From JAACFF01 sp963807975 (GTDB lineage Bacteria > Chloroflexota > Anaerolineae > Promineifilales > Promineifilaceae), in the NCBI GenBank assembly GCA_963807975.1, contig CAWEDV010000005.1:310001-374000 (forward strand): a DNA stretch of 64,000 nucleotides, written 5' to 3'. Position numbers and translations under genes: made by a program. The stretch's first letter is position 1, and the number at the start of each line of letters is the position of its first letter. A model generated the notes under the pieces. That model had not been told where the DNA came from. It saw only the letters and a list, made by a program, of their open reading frames with translations, and made no database searches. Shown piece by piece: positions 26,515-34,819 of the stretch.

Positions 26515-27348
26515 ATGACAATTTGGCAAAAAGTAAAAACCTTCGAGGACATTACCTACCACAAAGCGGACGGAATGGCGCGCATCGCCTTCAATCGCCC
26601 CGAGATTCGCAATGCATTCCGCCCACAAACGATTGACGAAATGATTGAAGCCTTTCGTGATGCCTGGATGGACAATGGAATAGGCGTGGTGCTACTAACC
26701 GGCAATGGACCATCTCCTAAAGATGGCAAGTGGGCATTCTGCGCAGGTGGCGACCAATCTGTCCGTGGCCATGCAGGCTATGTAGGCACGGACGGAATGG
26801 CGCGGCTAAACGTTTTAGAACTACAGCGAATCATGCGCACAATGCCCAAACCGGTTATCGCCCTCGTTGCTGGCTATGCTATAGGTGGCGGACATGTCCT
26901 CCATGTAGTAAGTGATCTGACCATTGCCGCCGACAATGCAGTATTTGGTCAAACCGGTCCTATTGTGGGTAGTTTTGATGGCGGCTTCGGTGCCAGCTAT
27001 CTTGCCAGTATTGTTGGGCAAAAGAAGGCCAGAGAGATCTGGTTTTTATGCCGCCAATATAATGCCCAAGAGGCCCTGGAAATGGGAATGGCCAACAAAG
27101 TAGTTCCCTTGGACGAATTAGAGAGCGAAGGTATCGCATGGGCCCAAGAAATCCTTACCAAAAGTCCCATAGCAATTCGTTTCTTGAAAGCTGGATTAAA
27201 TGCCGAACTGGACGGGCAAACAGGTCTACAGGTTCTCGCTGGGGATGCCACGATGCTCTTTTACATGACCGATGAAGGAAGCGAAGGCAAAAACGCATTC
27301 TTGGAAAAAAGAGATCCCAACTTTAAGCAGTATCCCTGGCGACCATAG
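26515..27348 (+). CDS. menB: 1,4-dihydroxy-2-naphthoyl-CoA synthase MenB
   Basis: This crotonase-fold enzyme closes the naphthoquinone ring from o-succinylbenzoyl-CoA. The 277 residues carry NRPEIRNAFRP, the oxyanion region FCAGGDQSVRG and GYAIGGGHVLHVVSDLTIAA. The segment FGQTGPIVGSFDGGFGASYL has Gln and Gly at the positions of bicarbonate-dependent (type I) MenB, as in E. coli. A strong AAGGAG site lies 9 nt before the ATG. The gene order menF-menD-menB-menE skips menC and menH, which in enterobacteria lie between menD and menE. Confidence 0.96.
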   Translation: MTIWQKVKTFEDITYHKADGMARIAFNRPEIRNAFRPQTIDEMIEAFRDAWMDNGIGVVLLTGNGPSPKDGKWAFCAGGDQSVRGHAGYVGTDGMARLNVLELQRIMRTMPKPVIALVAGYAIGGGHVLHVVSDLTIAADNAVFGQTGPIVGSFDGGFGASYLASIVGQKKAREIWFLCRQYNAQEALEMGMANKVVPLDELESEGIAWAQEILTKSPIAIRFLKAGLNAELDGQTGLQVLAGDATMLFYMTDEGSEGKNAFLEKRDPNFKQYPWRP

Positions 27349-27364
27349 GTGCAATAATTGATCA

Positions 27365-28846
27365 ATGAAAGACTGGTTACAAGCACGAGCAAGATCAAGT
27401 CCAGATACCCTGGCGTTGATAATTGGTGACAACCAATGGTCATACGCCGAATTAAATGATCTAGCGAACCTTGCTGCCGCTCGCCTTTTGCCTTTGATTA
27501 TGCCCGGACAGCATGTCGCCGCGCTCTTGCCCAACGGATTGGCTTATGTTTGCCTGATTCACGCTTTGGCGCGGATCGGCTCTGTGCTTGTACCCCTGAA
27601 TTCTCGCCTTACTCAGCCTGAACTAACCTGGCAGCTCGATCACAGCGACTGCGTACTCTTGGTCACGGCTGAGGAATTTCTTCATCTTGCGCCCCAATCG
27701 TATAGCCGAAATCAGCGCTTGTTAATGGCCAGAGATTTGTTGGGAACTACTGGTCAGACAGGAGCCTTGCCTTTTACTGAATTTATTCTCGACAATCCAC
27801 AAGCCATAATCTTCACGTCCGGTACTACCGGGAAACCAAAAGGGGTCGTTCTTTCCTTCGCCAATCACTTCTGGAGTGCCACTGCTTCGGCATTCCGGCT
27901 CGGTTTGCAGGTGGATGATCGCTGGTTAAGCTGTCTTCCCCTGTATCATGTTGGTGGGTTGGCCGTGATCCTGCGTTCCTGTCTTTATGGCACAACCGTT
28001 GTCTTACATGATCGGTTCGACGAAGAATTAATCAGCGCCAGTCTTGATCAACAAGATATCACGCTTATCTCGCTGGTACCTACCATGGTTAAGCGTTTAC
28101 TGGATCATCGCCACAGTCGGCCGTGGCCTTCAAGTTTGCGCCATCTCCTGCTTGGTGGCGCCGCAGCCACCGCAGAGCTGTTTGCCCGCTGTCAGGCGCT
28201 CAATATTCCAGTGAGTACAACCTACGGTCTCACAGAAGCCTCCTCTCAAGTGGCAACACTGCCCTATCCCGCCAGTCTTGAGAAGCCTGGATCAGTTGGC
28301 AAGCCCTTGCTCTTCACTACCGTAGCGATTATTGATGATCAGGGCCAAGAAGTTGATCCAGGAACGATAGCAGAGATTTGCATTGGTGGTCCAACTATCA
28401 TGGCTCGCTACTATAAGGATTATCAAACCTCTGAACTCACACTGCGCGGCGACCGTTTGCACACAGGCGATATGGGGTATCTCGATACCGATGGTGATCT
28501 ATGGCTCGTGCAGCGCCGCGACGACATCATCATATCTGGAGGTGAAAACATCTACCCCTCCGAGGTCGAAGCGACTCTAATGCAGCATCCTGCCGTGGCC
28601 GCGATCTGCGTTGTTGGGCTTCCCGATTCACACTGGGGCCAATGCGTAGCAGCAATGGTGAAACCAGAGCGAAACATATCCCTAGACCATGAAGATTTAC
28701 TCGCTTTTGGTCGGGAAAGACTAGCAGGCTATAAACTCCCACGCTTTGTGATAATTGCAGACAGTTTGCCTCTAACATCCTCCGGAAAAATCCATAGGCG
28801 ATTGGTCGTAGACAAACTGACCACCCTCTATGAACATAGAAAATGA
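27365..28846 (+). CDS. menE: o-Succinylbenzoate--CoA ligase MenE
   Basis: This adenylate-forming ligase activates o-succinylbenzoate with CoA, the step before MenB. The 493 residues show IIFTSGTTGKPKGVVLSF, the A5-like TTYGLTEASSQ, LHTGDMGYLD, RRDDIIISGGENIYPSEVE and the C-terminal SSGKIHRR catalytic Lys. The assignment over a general acyl-CoA ligase rests on its place between menB and menH. It starts 16 bp after menB without a clear ribosome site, so translation may be coupled. Confidence 0.9.
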   Translation: MKDWLQARARSSPDTLALIIGDNQWSYAELNDLANLAAARLLPLIMPGQHVAALLPNGLAYVCLIHALARIGSVLVPLNSRLTQPELTWQLDHSDCVLLVTAEEFLHLAPQSYSRNQRLLMARDLLGTTGQTGALPFTEFILDNPQAIIFTSGTTGKPKGVVLSFANHFWSATASAFRLGLQVDDRWLSCLPLYHVGGLAVILRSCLYGTTVVLHDRFDEELISASLDQQDITLISLVPTMVKRLLDHRHSRPWPSSLRHLLLGGAAATAELFARCQALNIPVSTTYGLTEASSQVATLPYPASLEKPGSVGKPLLFTTVAIIDDQGQEVDPGTIAEICIGGPTIMARYYKDYQTSELTLRGDRLHTGDMGYLDTDGDLWLVQRRDDIIISGGENIYPSEVEATLMQHPAVAAICVVGLPDSHWGQCVAAMVKPERNISLDHEDLLAFGRERLAGYKLPRFVIIADSLPLTSSGKIHRRLVVDKLTTLYEHRK

Positions 28847-28870
28847 TCTTCATAGGGAATAGGTGGTCTT

Positions 28871-29686
28871 ATGTCCTCAATTGAGACCAATAGCATCAGG
28901 TATTTCTACCAACTCCAAGGCACCGGACCGCCGCTGGTCTTACTGCATGGCTTTACTGGAAGTTCGAAAAGCTGGTCAGATTTCCTTCGCCCGTTCACGC
29001 AGCGCTATCAAGTTGTGCTGCTTGATCTTCCTGGGCACGGCCGAACCACCTCGCCTGAAGATCCCGAACGGTATACCATGTCCGACGTGAGCCAAGACCT
29101 GATTGCAATTTTTCAGGCGCTCCATCTCTCCGACATCAACCTTTTAGGCTACTCAATGGGCGGACGATTGGCGCTTTATGTGGCTGCCCACTATCCGGAA
29201 TTTCTAAACAGCTTGATCCTAGAAAGTTCTTCCCCAGGTCTCGCAACCCCTAAGGATAGAAAAGCAAGGAGAGAGGCTGACAATCAACTGGCGGATGAAA
29301 TTCTAAAACGCGGCATCCCGGCATTTGTCAATCGTTGGCAGCAGCATCCATTGTTTGAGACCCAAAACAAGCTGCCGGATGAAAAGCTAGAGAAACTTCG
29401 CAGGCAAAGAATGACTAACTCTCCTTTGGGACTTGCCAACAGCCTACGCGGCATGGGAACGGGTCGTCAGCCTTCACTGTGGGCTAATCTCACTTCAATT
29501 CACCTGCCAGTCTACCTAATGGCTGGGGAAATGGATAGCAAATTCGCTGGCATTGCCCATCAGGTTTCTTCAGCCCTGCCAGCGTCGGAGTTGAGAATTT
29601 TCCCCGGCGTAGGGCACAACATACACCTAGAGAAACCAAACGAGTATACGTCTTGCGTCTTAGATTACGTTGACAGGGTCAGATAA
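28871..29686 (+). CDS. menH: SHCHC synthase MenH (alpha/beta hydrolase)
   Basis: The enzyme eliminates pyruvate from SEPHCHC to give SHCHC, the product that MenC dehydrates. The 271 residues have the hydrolase-fold start LVLLHGFTGSSKSW, the nucleophile elbow LLGYSMGGRLALYVA (Ser 97 region), the MenH-type ESSSPGL segment and the catalytic His in GVGHNIHLEKPNEY. An AGGTGG ribosome site precedes the ATG. It is the last gene of the plus-strand men operon and its end overlaps the convergent menA end by 8 bp. Confidence 0.92.
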   Translation: MSSIETNSIRYFYQLQGTGPPLVLLHGFTGSSKSWSDFLRPFTQRYQVVLLDLPGHGRTTSPEDPERYTMSDVSQDLIAIFQALHLSDINLLGYSMGGRLALYVAAHYPEFLNSLILESSSPGLATPKDRKARREADNQLADEILKRGIPAFVNRWQQHPLFETQNKLPDEKLEKLRRQRMTNSPLGLANSLRGMGTGRQPSLWANLTSIHLPVYLMAGEMDSKFAGIAHQVSSALPASELRIFPGVGHNIHLEKPNEYTSCVLDYVDRVR

Positions 29687-30602
29687 GCTGCCCAAAACTA
29701 AATAGAAGAACAAACAACAGAGTCGCCAGAGATAGCTGCTTCAACAGAGGGTTTAGCTTGCTGGGCACGGACGTACGTTGGACCGCCAGCCCATTCCTCA
29801 CCAGCAGAGGCACGGCAAGAAGAAAGAGAAACTGCCAAATCGATGAATAGACCATCAGCACATACACCACTGCCACAGCAACCGCAGCAGCCAACAAGAT
29901 CCAGTGATAAATTCGAGCTTTCTCAATACCAATCCTAACGGGAATGGAGTGTTTCCCCGCTCGCCGGTCTGAATCAATATCACGAATGTTGTTTACATTG
30001 AGCACAGCAACTGCCAACAACCCACTGCACGTTGCCGGCAGCATGATCTCCCAATCGAAGCGCTGCGTGTGCAGGAAATAGGTACCCATTACACCAATCC
30101 AGCCAAAGAAGATCAATACCGACAAATCACCCAATCCGGCGTAGCCATATGGCCGAAAACCAGCCGTATAGGCGATTGCTGCGATGATTGCCATTGCCCC
30201 GATGAACACAAACAGTATAAACAAACCCTGCGCGTCAGCTCCAAAGGCAAACCAGAGTAAGGCTATACCAGAAACCATGGACAAAACAGCCGTAATTGCT
30301 ATGGCCGCAATCATCGTCCTGCTGCTGATTGCCCCGCTCTGTACGGCTCGGGGCGGGCCTTCCCTTTGTGCCAGATCCGCTCCATGTTGAGAATCACCAT
30401 AGTCATTCGCCAAATTAGATAGGATTTGCAGCAGTACCGCGGTCAACACAGATAGAATTACTACTGGCCAACTAAATGGCTGCCAGACAGCTCCAAGTGT
30501 AGATCCCAATATGATGCTGGAAATTGCCAGGGGTAACGTTCTCGGGCGCATTGCCGAGATCCAGATTTTACCTTTGTTTGCTGGTCCTGTTGTCTGAGAC
30601 AT
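29679..30602 (-). CDS. menA: 1,4-dihydroxy-2-naphthoate prenyltransferase MenA
   Basis: This is a UbiA-family integral membrane enzyme that attaches the polyprenyl tail to 1,4-dihydroxy-2-naphthoate. The 307 residues contain about eight to nine helices. The two Asp-rich motifs that bind prenyl diphosphate are NDYGDSQHGAD (first) and NIRDIDSDRRAGKHS (second). MRPRTLPLAISSIILG is typical of MenA. It converges on menH with an 8-bp overlap, so the two transcripts are antisense at their ends. The -10 TATAAT lies 8 nt before the ATG and there is no ribosome site, suggesting a leaderless mRNA. Confidence 0.95.
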   Translation of the reverse strand: MSQTTGPANKGKIWISAMRPRTLPLAISSIILGSTLGAVWQPFSWPVVILSVLTAVLLQILSNLANDYGDSQHGADLAQREGPPRAVQSGAISSRTMIAAIAITAVLSMVSGIALLWFAFGADAQGLFILFVFIGAMAIIAAIAYTAGFRPYGYAGLGDLSVLIFFGWIGVMGTYFLHTQRFDWEIMLPATCSGLLAVAVLNVNNIRDIDSDRRAGKHSIPVRIGIEKARIYHWILLAAAVAVAVVYVLMVYSSIWQFLFLLAVPLLVRNGLAVQRTSVPSKLNPLLKQLSLATLLFVLLFSFGQLI

Positions 30603-30610
30603 GGCTCAGA

Positions 30611-30639
30611 ATTATACTCAATTCAGAATGGCGGGCTAA
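30611..30639 (-). promoter_or_regulatory. menA promoter, leaderless geometry
   Basis: Perfect TATAAT (30616-30611), 17-bp spacer and a weak TTAGCC (30639-30634). Eight bases separate the -10 from the menA ATG. The same bases hold a plus-strand TATACT (30613-30618) that could serve the divergent HAD gene, so the two -10 elements may overlap. Confidence 0.55.
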
Positions 30640-30667
30640 ACTTCGATTTTCTTCTTAGAGGTATTCA

Positions 30668-31423
30668 ATGGCAATTGTATCTGCTGATGGCATCCAATTT
30701 GACGTGGCATGTATCGTTTTTGATAAAGACGGTACGTTACTTGATTTCGACTTTACCTGGGGGAAGCGCACCACCGCTTGGATTCGGGCATTATCTTCGC
30801 TGCTGCCCGACAGCAGCACCATGCACCATGAATACTTTTCCCAGGCCATAGGCTACAATTGGTCCAATCAAAAAGTAGTGCCCGATGGACCGATTGCCGT
30901 TACCACCGCTCAGAAATTGATGACCCTTGCCGCTGGGGCGCTGTACCAGCAGGGGTTTTCCTGGCATGAAGCAGAGAAACTGGCCCTGCATACCATCCGC
31001 GAAGAATTTGGAACCCCCTTCAAGGCGTCTGAAATACGTCCCGTTGGCGACGTAGCGGGAACCGTTCGTAGTCTTAAAAGTGCTGGTCTGCAATTGGCTG
31101 TTGCCACCGGTGATGATCGCCGGCCCACGGAAGAGACAATCACGTTCCTGGAGATTGCTCCTCAAATTTCTGTCACCGTCTGCGGCGACGATCCCGTCCC
31201 GGAGAAACCCGACCCCGCAGCCCTATTGCACATCAGCGATCAGCTCGGGATACCAACTGAGCGGATGCTCATGATAGGCGATACGGTCAATGATATGCTT
31301 ACTGGGAAGAATGCTGCTGTGGCTGGATGCATTGGCATTACGGGCAGTACAGGTGACCCCGCTAAGCTCGCTCCACATGCTGATGCCCTTCTATCTTCGA
31401 TCGATCAGCTTGTCATTCTCTAA
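30668..31423 (+). CDS. HAD-family hydrolase (phosphoglycolate phosphatase-like)
   Basis: The 251 residues contain the four HAD motifs: DKDGTLLD (nucleophile Asp and acid Asp), a Thr in VATGDDRRPTEE, Lys in VPEKPDPAALL and the acidic pair in MIGDTVNDMLTGKNA. An alpha-helical cap (about 25-110) follows motif I, giving the Gph/PGP layout. Substrates of such enzymes are small phosphates and cannot be named here. An AGAGG ribosome site precedes the ATG. It is divergent from menA and 12 bp from the convergent SRPBCC gene. Confidence 0.85.
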   Translation: MAIVSADGIQFDVACIVFDKDGTLLDFDFTWGKRTTAWIRALSSLLPDSSTMHHEYFSQAIGYNWSNQKVVPDGPIAVTTAQKLMTLAAGALYQQGFSWHEAEKLALHTIREEFGTPFKASEIRPVGDVAGTVRSLKSAGLQLAVATGDDRRPTEETITFLEIAPQISVTVCGDDPVPEKPDPAALLHISDQLGIPTERMLMIGDTVNDMLTGKNAAVAGCIGITGSTGDPAKLAPHADALLSSIDQLVIL

Positions 31424-31435
31424 TCAGGAAGGTCG

Positions 31436-32098
31436 TCATAATGCGGCCCGGCGCCTGATTCCCAGCAGCATCTGTCGCGTGTACAAATAGTCCGTCAGCG
31501 CAATAAATGGCGTACTTATCAGCCTCATGGCCACGGGGGACATCGTACCTCGCATGCGCAGCAGCAGACGCGTATCCTGTCCTTCTAATTCGCGCAATAT
31601 AAAAGCCCAGCTAAAATCTCCAGAGATTTCAAACTCAGTGTCCTCTAGGAACTTTGGGGTCAGGTAGCGTATATGCGAGGTTGAAAACAAAACTAGTGCC
31701 TTCTCTGCTTCGAGCTCTGTCACCTCAAAAAACGCGCTGCCTGGAGGTCCATCAGGCACAATATCGCCAACTTTTAGATTTTGCCATTCAGGCAGAAGCT
31801 CATTGGGACTGGGTATAAAAACCGGCGCGTCATCCTTCGAAACAAATCTCGGCCAAAAGTTTTCATTGAGCCAGCGATCCCACCAAGCATCAATATACCA
31901 CCCACCCCTATGGTAACCTACCTGCAGAAGCCAGGGCCATATCTCAGCCGCTGATGCAGAAATTGTAATGGCATGGGTGGTCTGAGAATTAGCCTTCGAG
32001 ATTAATTCATCACCAGGAAAAGGCATATCGCGTTCGCTTGCCGATGAACCATATCCTCTTTGCAATAAGGAAAACAATCCTGCAGCTCCACCCAACAT
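31436..32098 (-). CDS. SRPBCC-fold protein
   Basis: The 220 residues have a short hydrophobic N-terminus (LGGAAGLFSLLQ) and a START/SRPBCC-like domain. Typical segments are ITISASAAEIWPWLLQVGYHRGGWY, the central FEVTELEAEKALVLFS and the closing long helix MRLISTPFIALTDYLYTRQMLLGI. Such proteins bind lipids or hydrophobic ligands. The codons just upstream of ATG 32098 are in frame for 13 codons and would add a basic TRRSRLGF segment, but they contain no ATG, GTG or TTG before a stop. No specific function can be given. It is downstream of the large GT-C-like gene on the same strand. Confidence 0.72.
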   Translation of the reverse strand: MLGGAAGLFSLLQRGYGSSASERDMPFPGDELISKANSQTTHAITISASAAEIWPWLLQVGYHRGGWYIDAWWDRWLNENFWPRFVSKDDAPVFIPSPNELLPEWQNLKVGDIVPDGPPGSAFFEVTELEAEKALVLFSTSHIRYLTPKFLEDTEFEISGDFSWAFILRELEGQDTRLLLRMRGTMSPVAMRLISTPFIALTDYLYTRQMLLGIRRRAAL

Positions 32099-32152
32099 TG
32101 CTAGTTGGAAACCGAGTCGACTTCTTCTTGTGTTCAGAACAACCCTCTACGT

Positions 32153-32184
32153 TTACCCATGAGATTTCATCTACTCATGGGTAA
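32153..32184. repeat. 11-bp inverted repeat at the 3' end of the GT-C-like gene
   Basis: TTACCCATGAG (32153-32163) and CTCATGGGTAA (32174-32184) are perfect inverse copies with a 10-nt loop. The right arm contains the last codons of the gene ending at 32171. No T run follows, so this is either a processing or stability hairpin between two co-directional genes or a non-canonical terminator. Confidence 0.6.
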
Positions 32185-34693
32185 TAGTTGTTAACAATAA
32201 GGCACGATTTACCACATCCATTCCTACCTCATTTGTAATAGATAATCTTTCGCCATCATCCGGATCGTATATCCCAAGCCAGATCTGGTACTCTCCTCCG
32301 GGCAATCCATCCAAAGATAGGGAGACTGGATCGGCAATGAACTCCCCATCCACCCACCAATCAGTCGGATATGACCAAGATTGCGGGATGTAGTCAATCT
32401 GGCCAACTAACTCACCTGACTGATTATCAATCAAATGCAGGAACATCTTATAAGATGTGTTGACGTTATCAAGCGCCTGCCAATATAGCAGCATTTCTAG
32501 GGTATTGTTTCTAACTTCGTGATCGTACCCTTTTAGCAGAATGATATCTTGCCAATTGCCATTGACCTCATTCTTCACTGCCGGTTCTTCAAAGGAGCGA
32601 GCGCTGCTCTCCAGGCGTAAATCTCCTAGTATTGCTTCCTGCCCATAACTGTCCCCAGCTTCATTCTTCAAGTGCGCAGCCAGCCGGTAATTACCATTGG
32701 CCCAGTCTGGATCAATTTGGAAGAAATGTTGCGAGCGTGTAATCTCGTTCGCCCGCCAGTCTGATGTTGCACGATCCGGAGATATCAGCTCGCAGTTCAC
32801 TTTAATGGCACTCCCACTCTCGGGCACCAATCTCAAACAAACAGAAAGATCTTCTAGTAGGGGCTCGCTGCTGCTCCACCATAAATCGGCTTGAACCCAC
32901 CCTCCAGGTCCCGTCTGCTGTGGCGAATATCCCACCTGCACCAGGCCCAGCTGCGGCTGGGATTCATTTTCTAGCATGACATGAGTGAGAACTTGCCCCT
33001 CGCCAAAGCGATTTGCTTCCGTTGGATAGACCATGATTTCGTCATCTTCATAGCTTGGTGGAACCGCCAGCCACTGCCGCCATGCCGCTTCGTGCGAATC
33101 GCGCAGGAAGCGTTTATGTAGCACCAGATAGCGCACACCAGCATCATCCAATAGCTGCAGTTGGTGTGAAATATCGCCCAGGCCAGCGGGAGGATTTCTT
33201 TGATCGCGAATATCACGCAGAATTGGAATGCTATCAATAAACTCAAACGCTTCTCTTGGTGGCCGGGAGACATGCCCTTCGACAATCGGCCGTTTGTGGG
33301 TAGCCTGATAATGCATATACTGCTTGTCGTAAATCTCACGCATATTCATCGGAACATCCAAAATCGCAAATTCGCCCGCCTCCTGCGCTGCTGATTCATA
33401 CCATTTTGGCGTGTCCAATGCTAATGATGGAAAAGCAATAATGAATTCGATGGCGATTAATGAGGCTAACCCCACGGAAACCAAATTCTTATGGTCCGAT
33501 ACCCATCGGATGCGGAACAGAACTGTAATACCCACTGCAGCAAGAATAGCCATAGGGATGCTGAGCATAATGTTCAATCTTTCCGGAAAACGAATCGCCT
33601 GAACCACAAACCATTCTTGAACCAAAGCGTAAGGCAAAGGTACGGCCGTGGGCAGTCCATTAATATTCAGACTTGGGCCCAACGTCAGGATCCCATAGAA
33701 CATGCTGGCAAGTAACCAAAATCGGGCTTTGCGCCACGCTCCGACGACGCCAGTAATCGCCAGGACGATCGTGGTATAACCGAGAAAGGGCACATAGCTC
33801 ATATTTCCCTCAAATCGCCAGGTAATAGAAAATGCCTCATCCCCCCAAAGCGGATGGTAGCGACTGGGAATAACAAAACCTAAAAGATCCGTTGCATACA
33901 AATTCTCGCTGACAAAAAGATCATCGGGATAAGACCGGGTAATTTGGCTGTAAATCAAGGGTGCTGCCAAGGGTAAAAGGCAGATAAAAGTCACCACAAA
34001 TACCAAAAGCAGCAGCTTGAATATTCGCCCGTTTCGAGTCGACCTCTTCGCAAGCAGCATATAAAGAACATAAAGCCCAACAATTGGTGCGGCCATAATC
34101 AGGACCTGCCAGCGTGTAATTCCCGTCAGAATGAGAAACAGCGCCGTTAGCAAAGCATCCTTGATTCGTCCCTCAGCGAACATTCGTCGCAAGAACAGTA
34201 GCGCCAAAGGGATCCAGGCCACAAAAATCAGGTTTGGGTGATCCTGGTGGCTTAAAATAAATGGCCAGAAAGCACAAATCATTCCGGCAATGAAGGAAGC
34301 CCTATAAGACTGTGTGATCTCTTGAGCTAATAAAAAGGTCGCAAAACCGTTGAGTACCAGAACCCCCATATGTACCAGCGAATAAGCGGCTGCACCGCTC
34401 ATGAAGGTTTGAAGAAACAGCCAGGCAAGAATATTGACCCAGGCGATATTGTGGAAAACCAGCGATGTGCCCGAAGGGTAAAAAAGCGCATCGGTATAAA
34501 AGGGGGACTGGGCAGACAGCAGCGACTCTTTCACCCAGTTGAAGGTCCATAAGTGGACAAAAGAATCTCCTACAAAGCCCGGAATATGAGTGCCTAGTTG
34601 GGTAGCCAACGGCCATGTCATGACCACCGTCAAGGTAGCATATAAACAAAATGCGATAAATTCAGGCTGGTAGCGCTTAATTCTCTCGGGCAT
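32171..34693 (-). CDS. Large GT-C-like membrane protein with C-terminal beta-rich domain
   Basis: The 840 residues divide into an N-terminal membrane part (about 1-430, about 11 helices) and a C-terminal extracytoplasmic part (about 430-840). TM1 is followed by a loop with an acidic patch (PGFVGDSFVHLWTFNW) where GT-C glycosyltransferases carry catalytic acids. A basic RSTRNGR loop and repeated hydrophobic spans fit the same class. The C-terminal part has many beta-type segments and resembles the tails of uncharacterised Chloroflexota membrane proteins. A polyprenyl-phosphate-sugar transferase is plausible but unproven. There is no ribosome site directly before the ATG. Confidence 0.7.
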   Translation of the reverse strand: MPERIKRYQPEFIAFCLYATLTVVMTWPLATQLGTHIPGFVGDSFVHLWTFNWVKESLLSAQSPFYTDALFYPSGTSLVFHNIAWVNILAWLFLQTFMSGAAAYSLVHMGVLVLNGFATFLLAQEITQSYRASFIAGMICAFWPFILSHQDHPNLIFVAWIPLALLFLRRMFAEGRIKDALLTALFLILTGITRWQVLIMAAPIVGLYVLYMLLAKRSTRNGRIFKLLLLVFVVTFICLLPLAAPLIYSQITRSYPDDLFVSENLYATDLLGFVIPSRYHPLWGDEAFSITWRFEGNMSYVPFLGYTTIVLAITGVVGAWRKARFWLLASMFYGILTLGPSLNINGLPTAVPLPYALVQEWFVVQAIRFPERLNIMLSIPMAILAAVGITVLFRIRWVSDHKNLVSVGLASLIAIEFIIAFPSLALDTPKWYESAAQEAGEFAILDVPMNMREIYDKQYMHYQATHKRPIVEGHVSRPPREAFEFIDSIPILRDIRDQRNPPAGLGDISHQLQLLDDAGVRYLVLHKRFLRDSHEAAWRQWLAVPPSYEDDEIMVYPTEANRFGEGQVLTHVMLENESQPQLGLVQVGYSPQQTGPGGWVQADLWWSSSEPLLEDLSVCLRLVPESGSAIKVNCELISPDRATSDWRANEITRSQHFFQIDPDWANGNYRLAAHLKNEAGDSYGQEAILGDLRLESSARSFEEPAVKNEVNGNWQDIILLKGYDHEVRNNTLEMLLYWQALDNVNTSYKMFLHLIDNQSGELVGQIDYIPQSWSYPTDWWVDGEFIADPVSLSLDGLPGGEYQIWLGIYDPDDGERLSITNEVGMDVVNRALLLTTITHE

Positions 34694-34752
34694 TTGTGAG
34701 AAGTTTATCGTTTCTGGCCCTTACCGCAACTCTCAAGGCACGGTGAGCGAAA

Positions 34753-34780
34753 TTGACGAAAGGGGGGAAAATAATACAAT
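34753..34780 (+). promoter_or_regulatory. Promoter of the secreted two-domain protein
   Basis: TTGACG (34753-34758), 16-bp spacer, TACAAT (34775-34780). The leader of about 30 nt contains GGGAG 10 nt before ATG 34820. Confidence 0.65.
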
Positions 34781-34819
34781 CTAAACGGAAAGGAAAATAG
34801 TCATAGGGAGATGATATCG

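Noticed and set aside
32099..32140. Tat-like N-terminal extension of the SRPBCC protein starting upstream of ATG 32098
   Set aside because: The basic segment is in frame, but no ATG, GTG or TTG occurs before the stop that precedes it; a CTG start would be needed.
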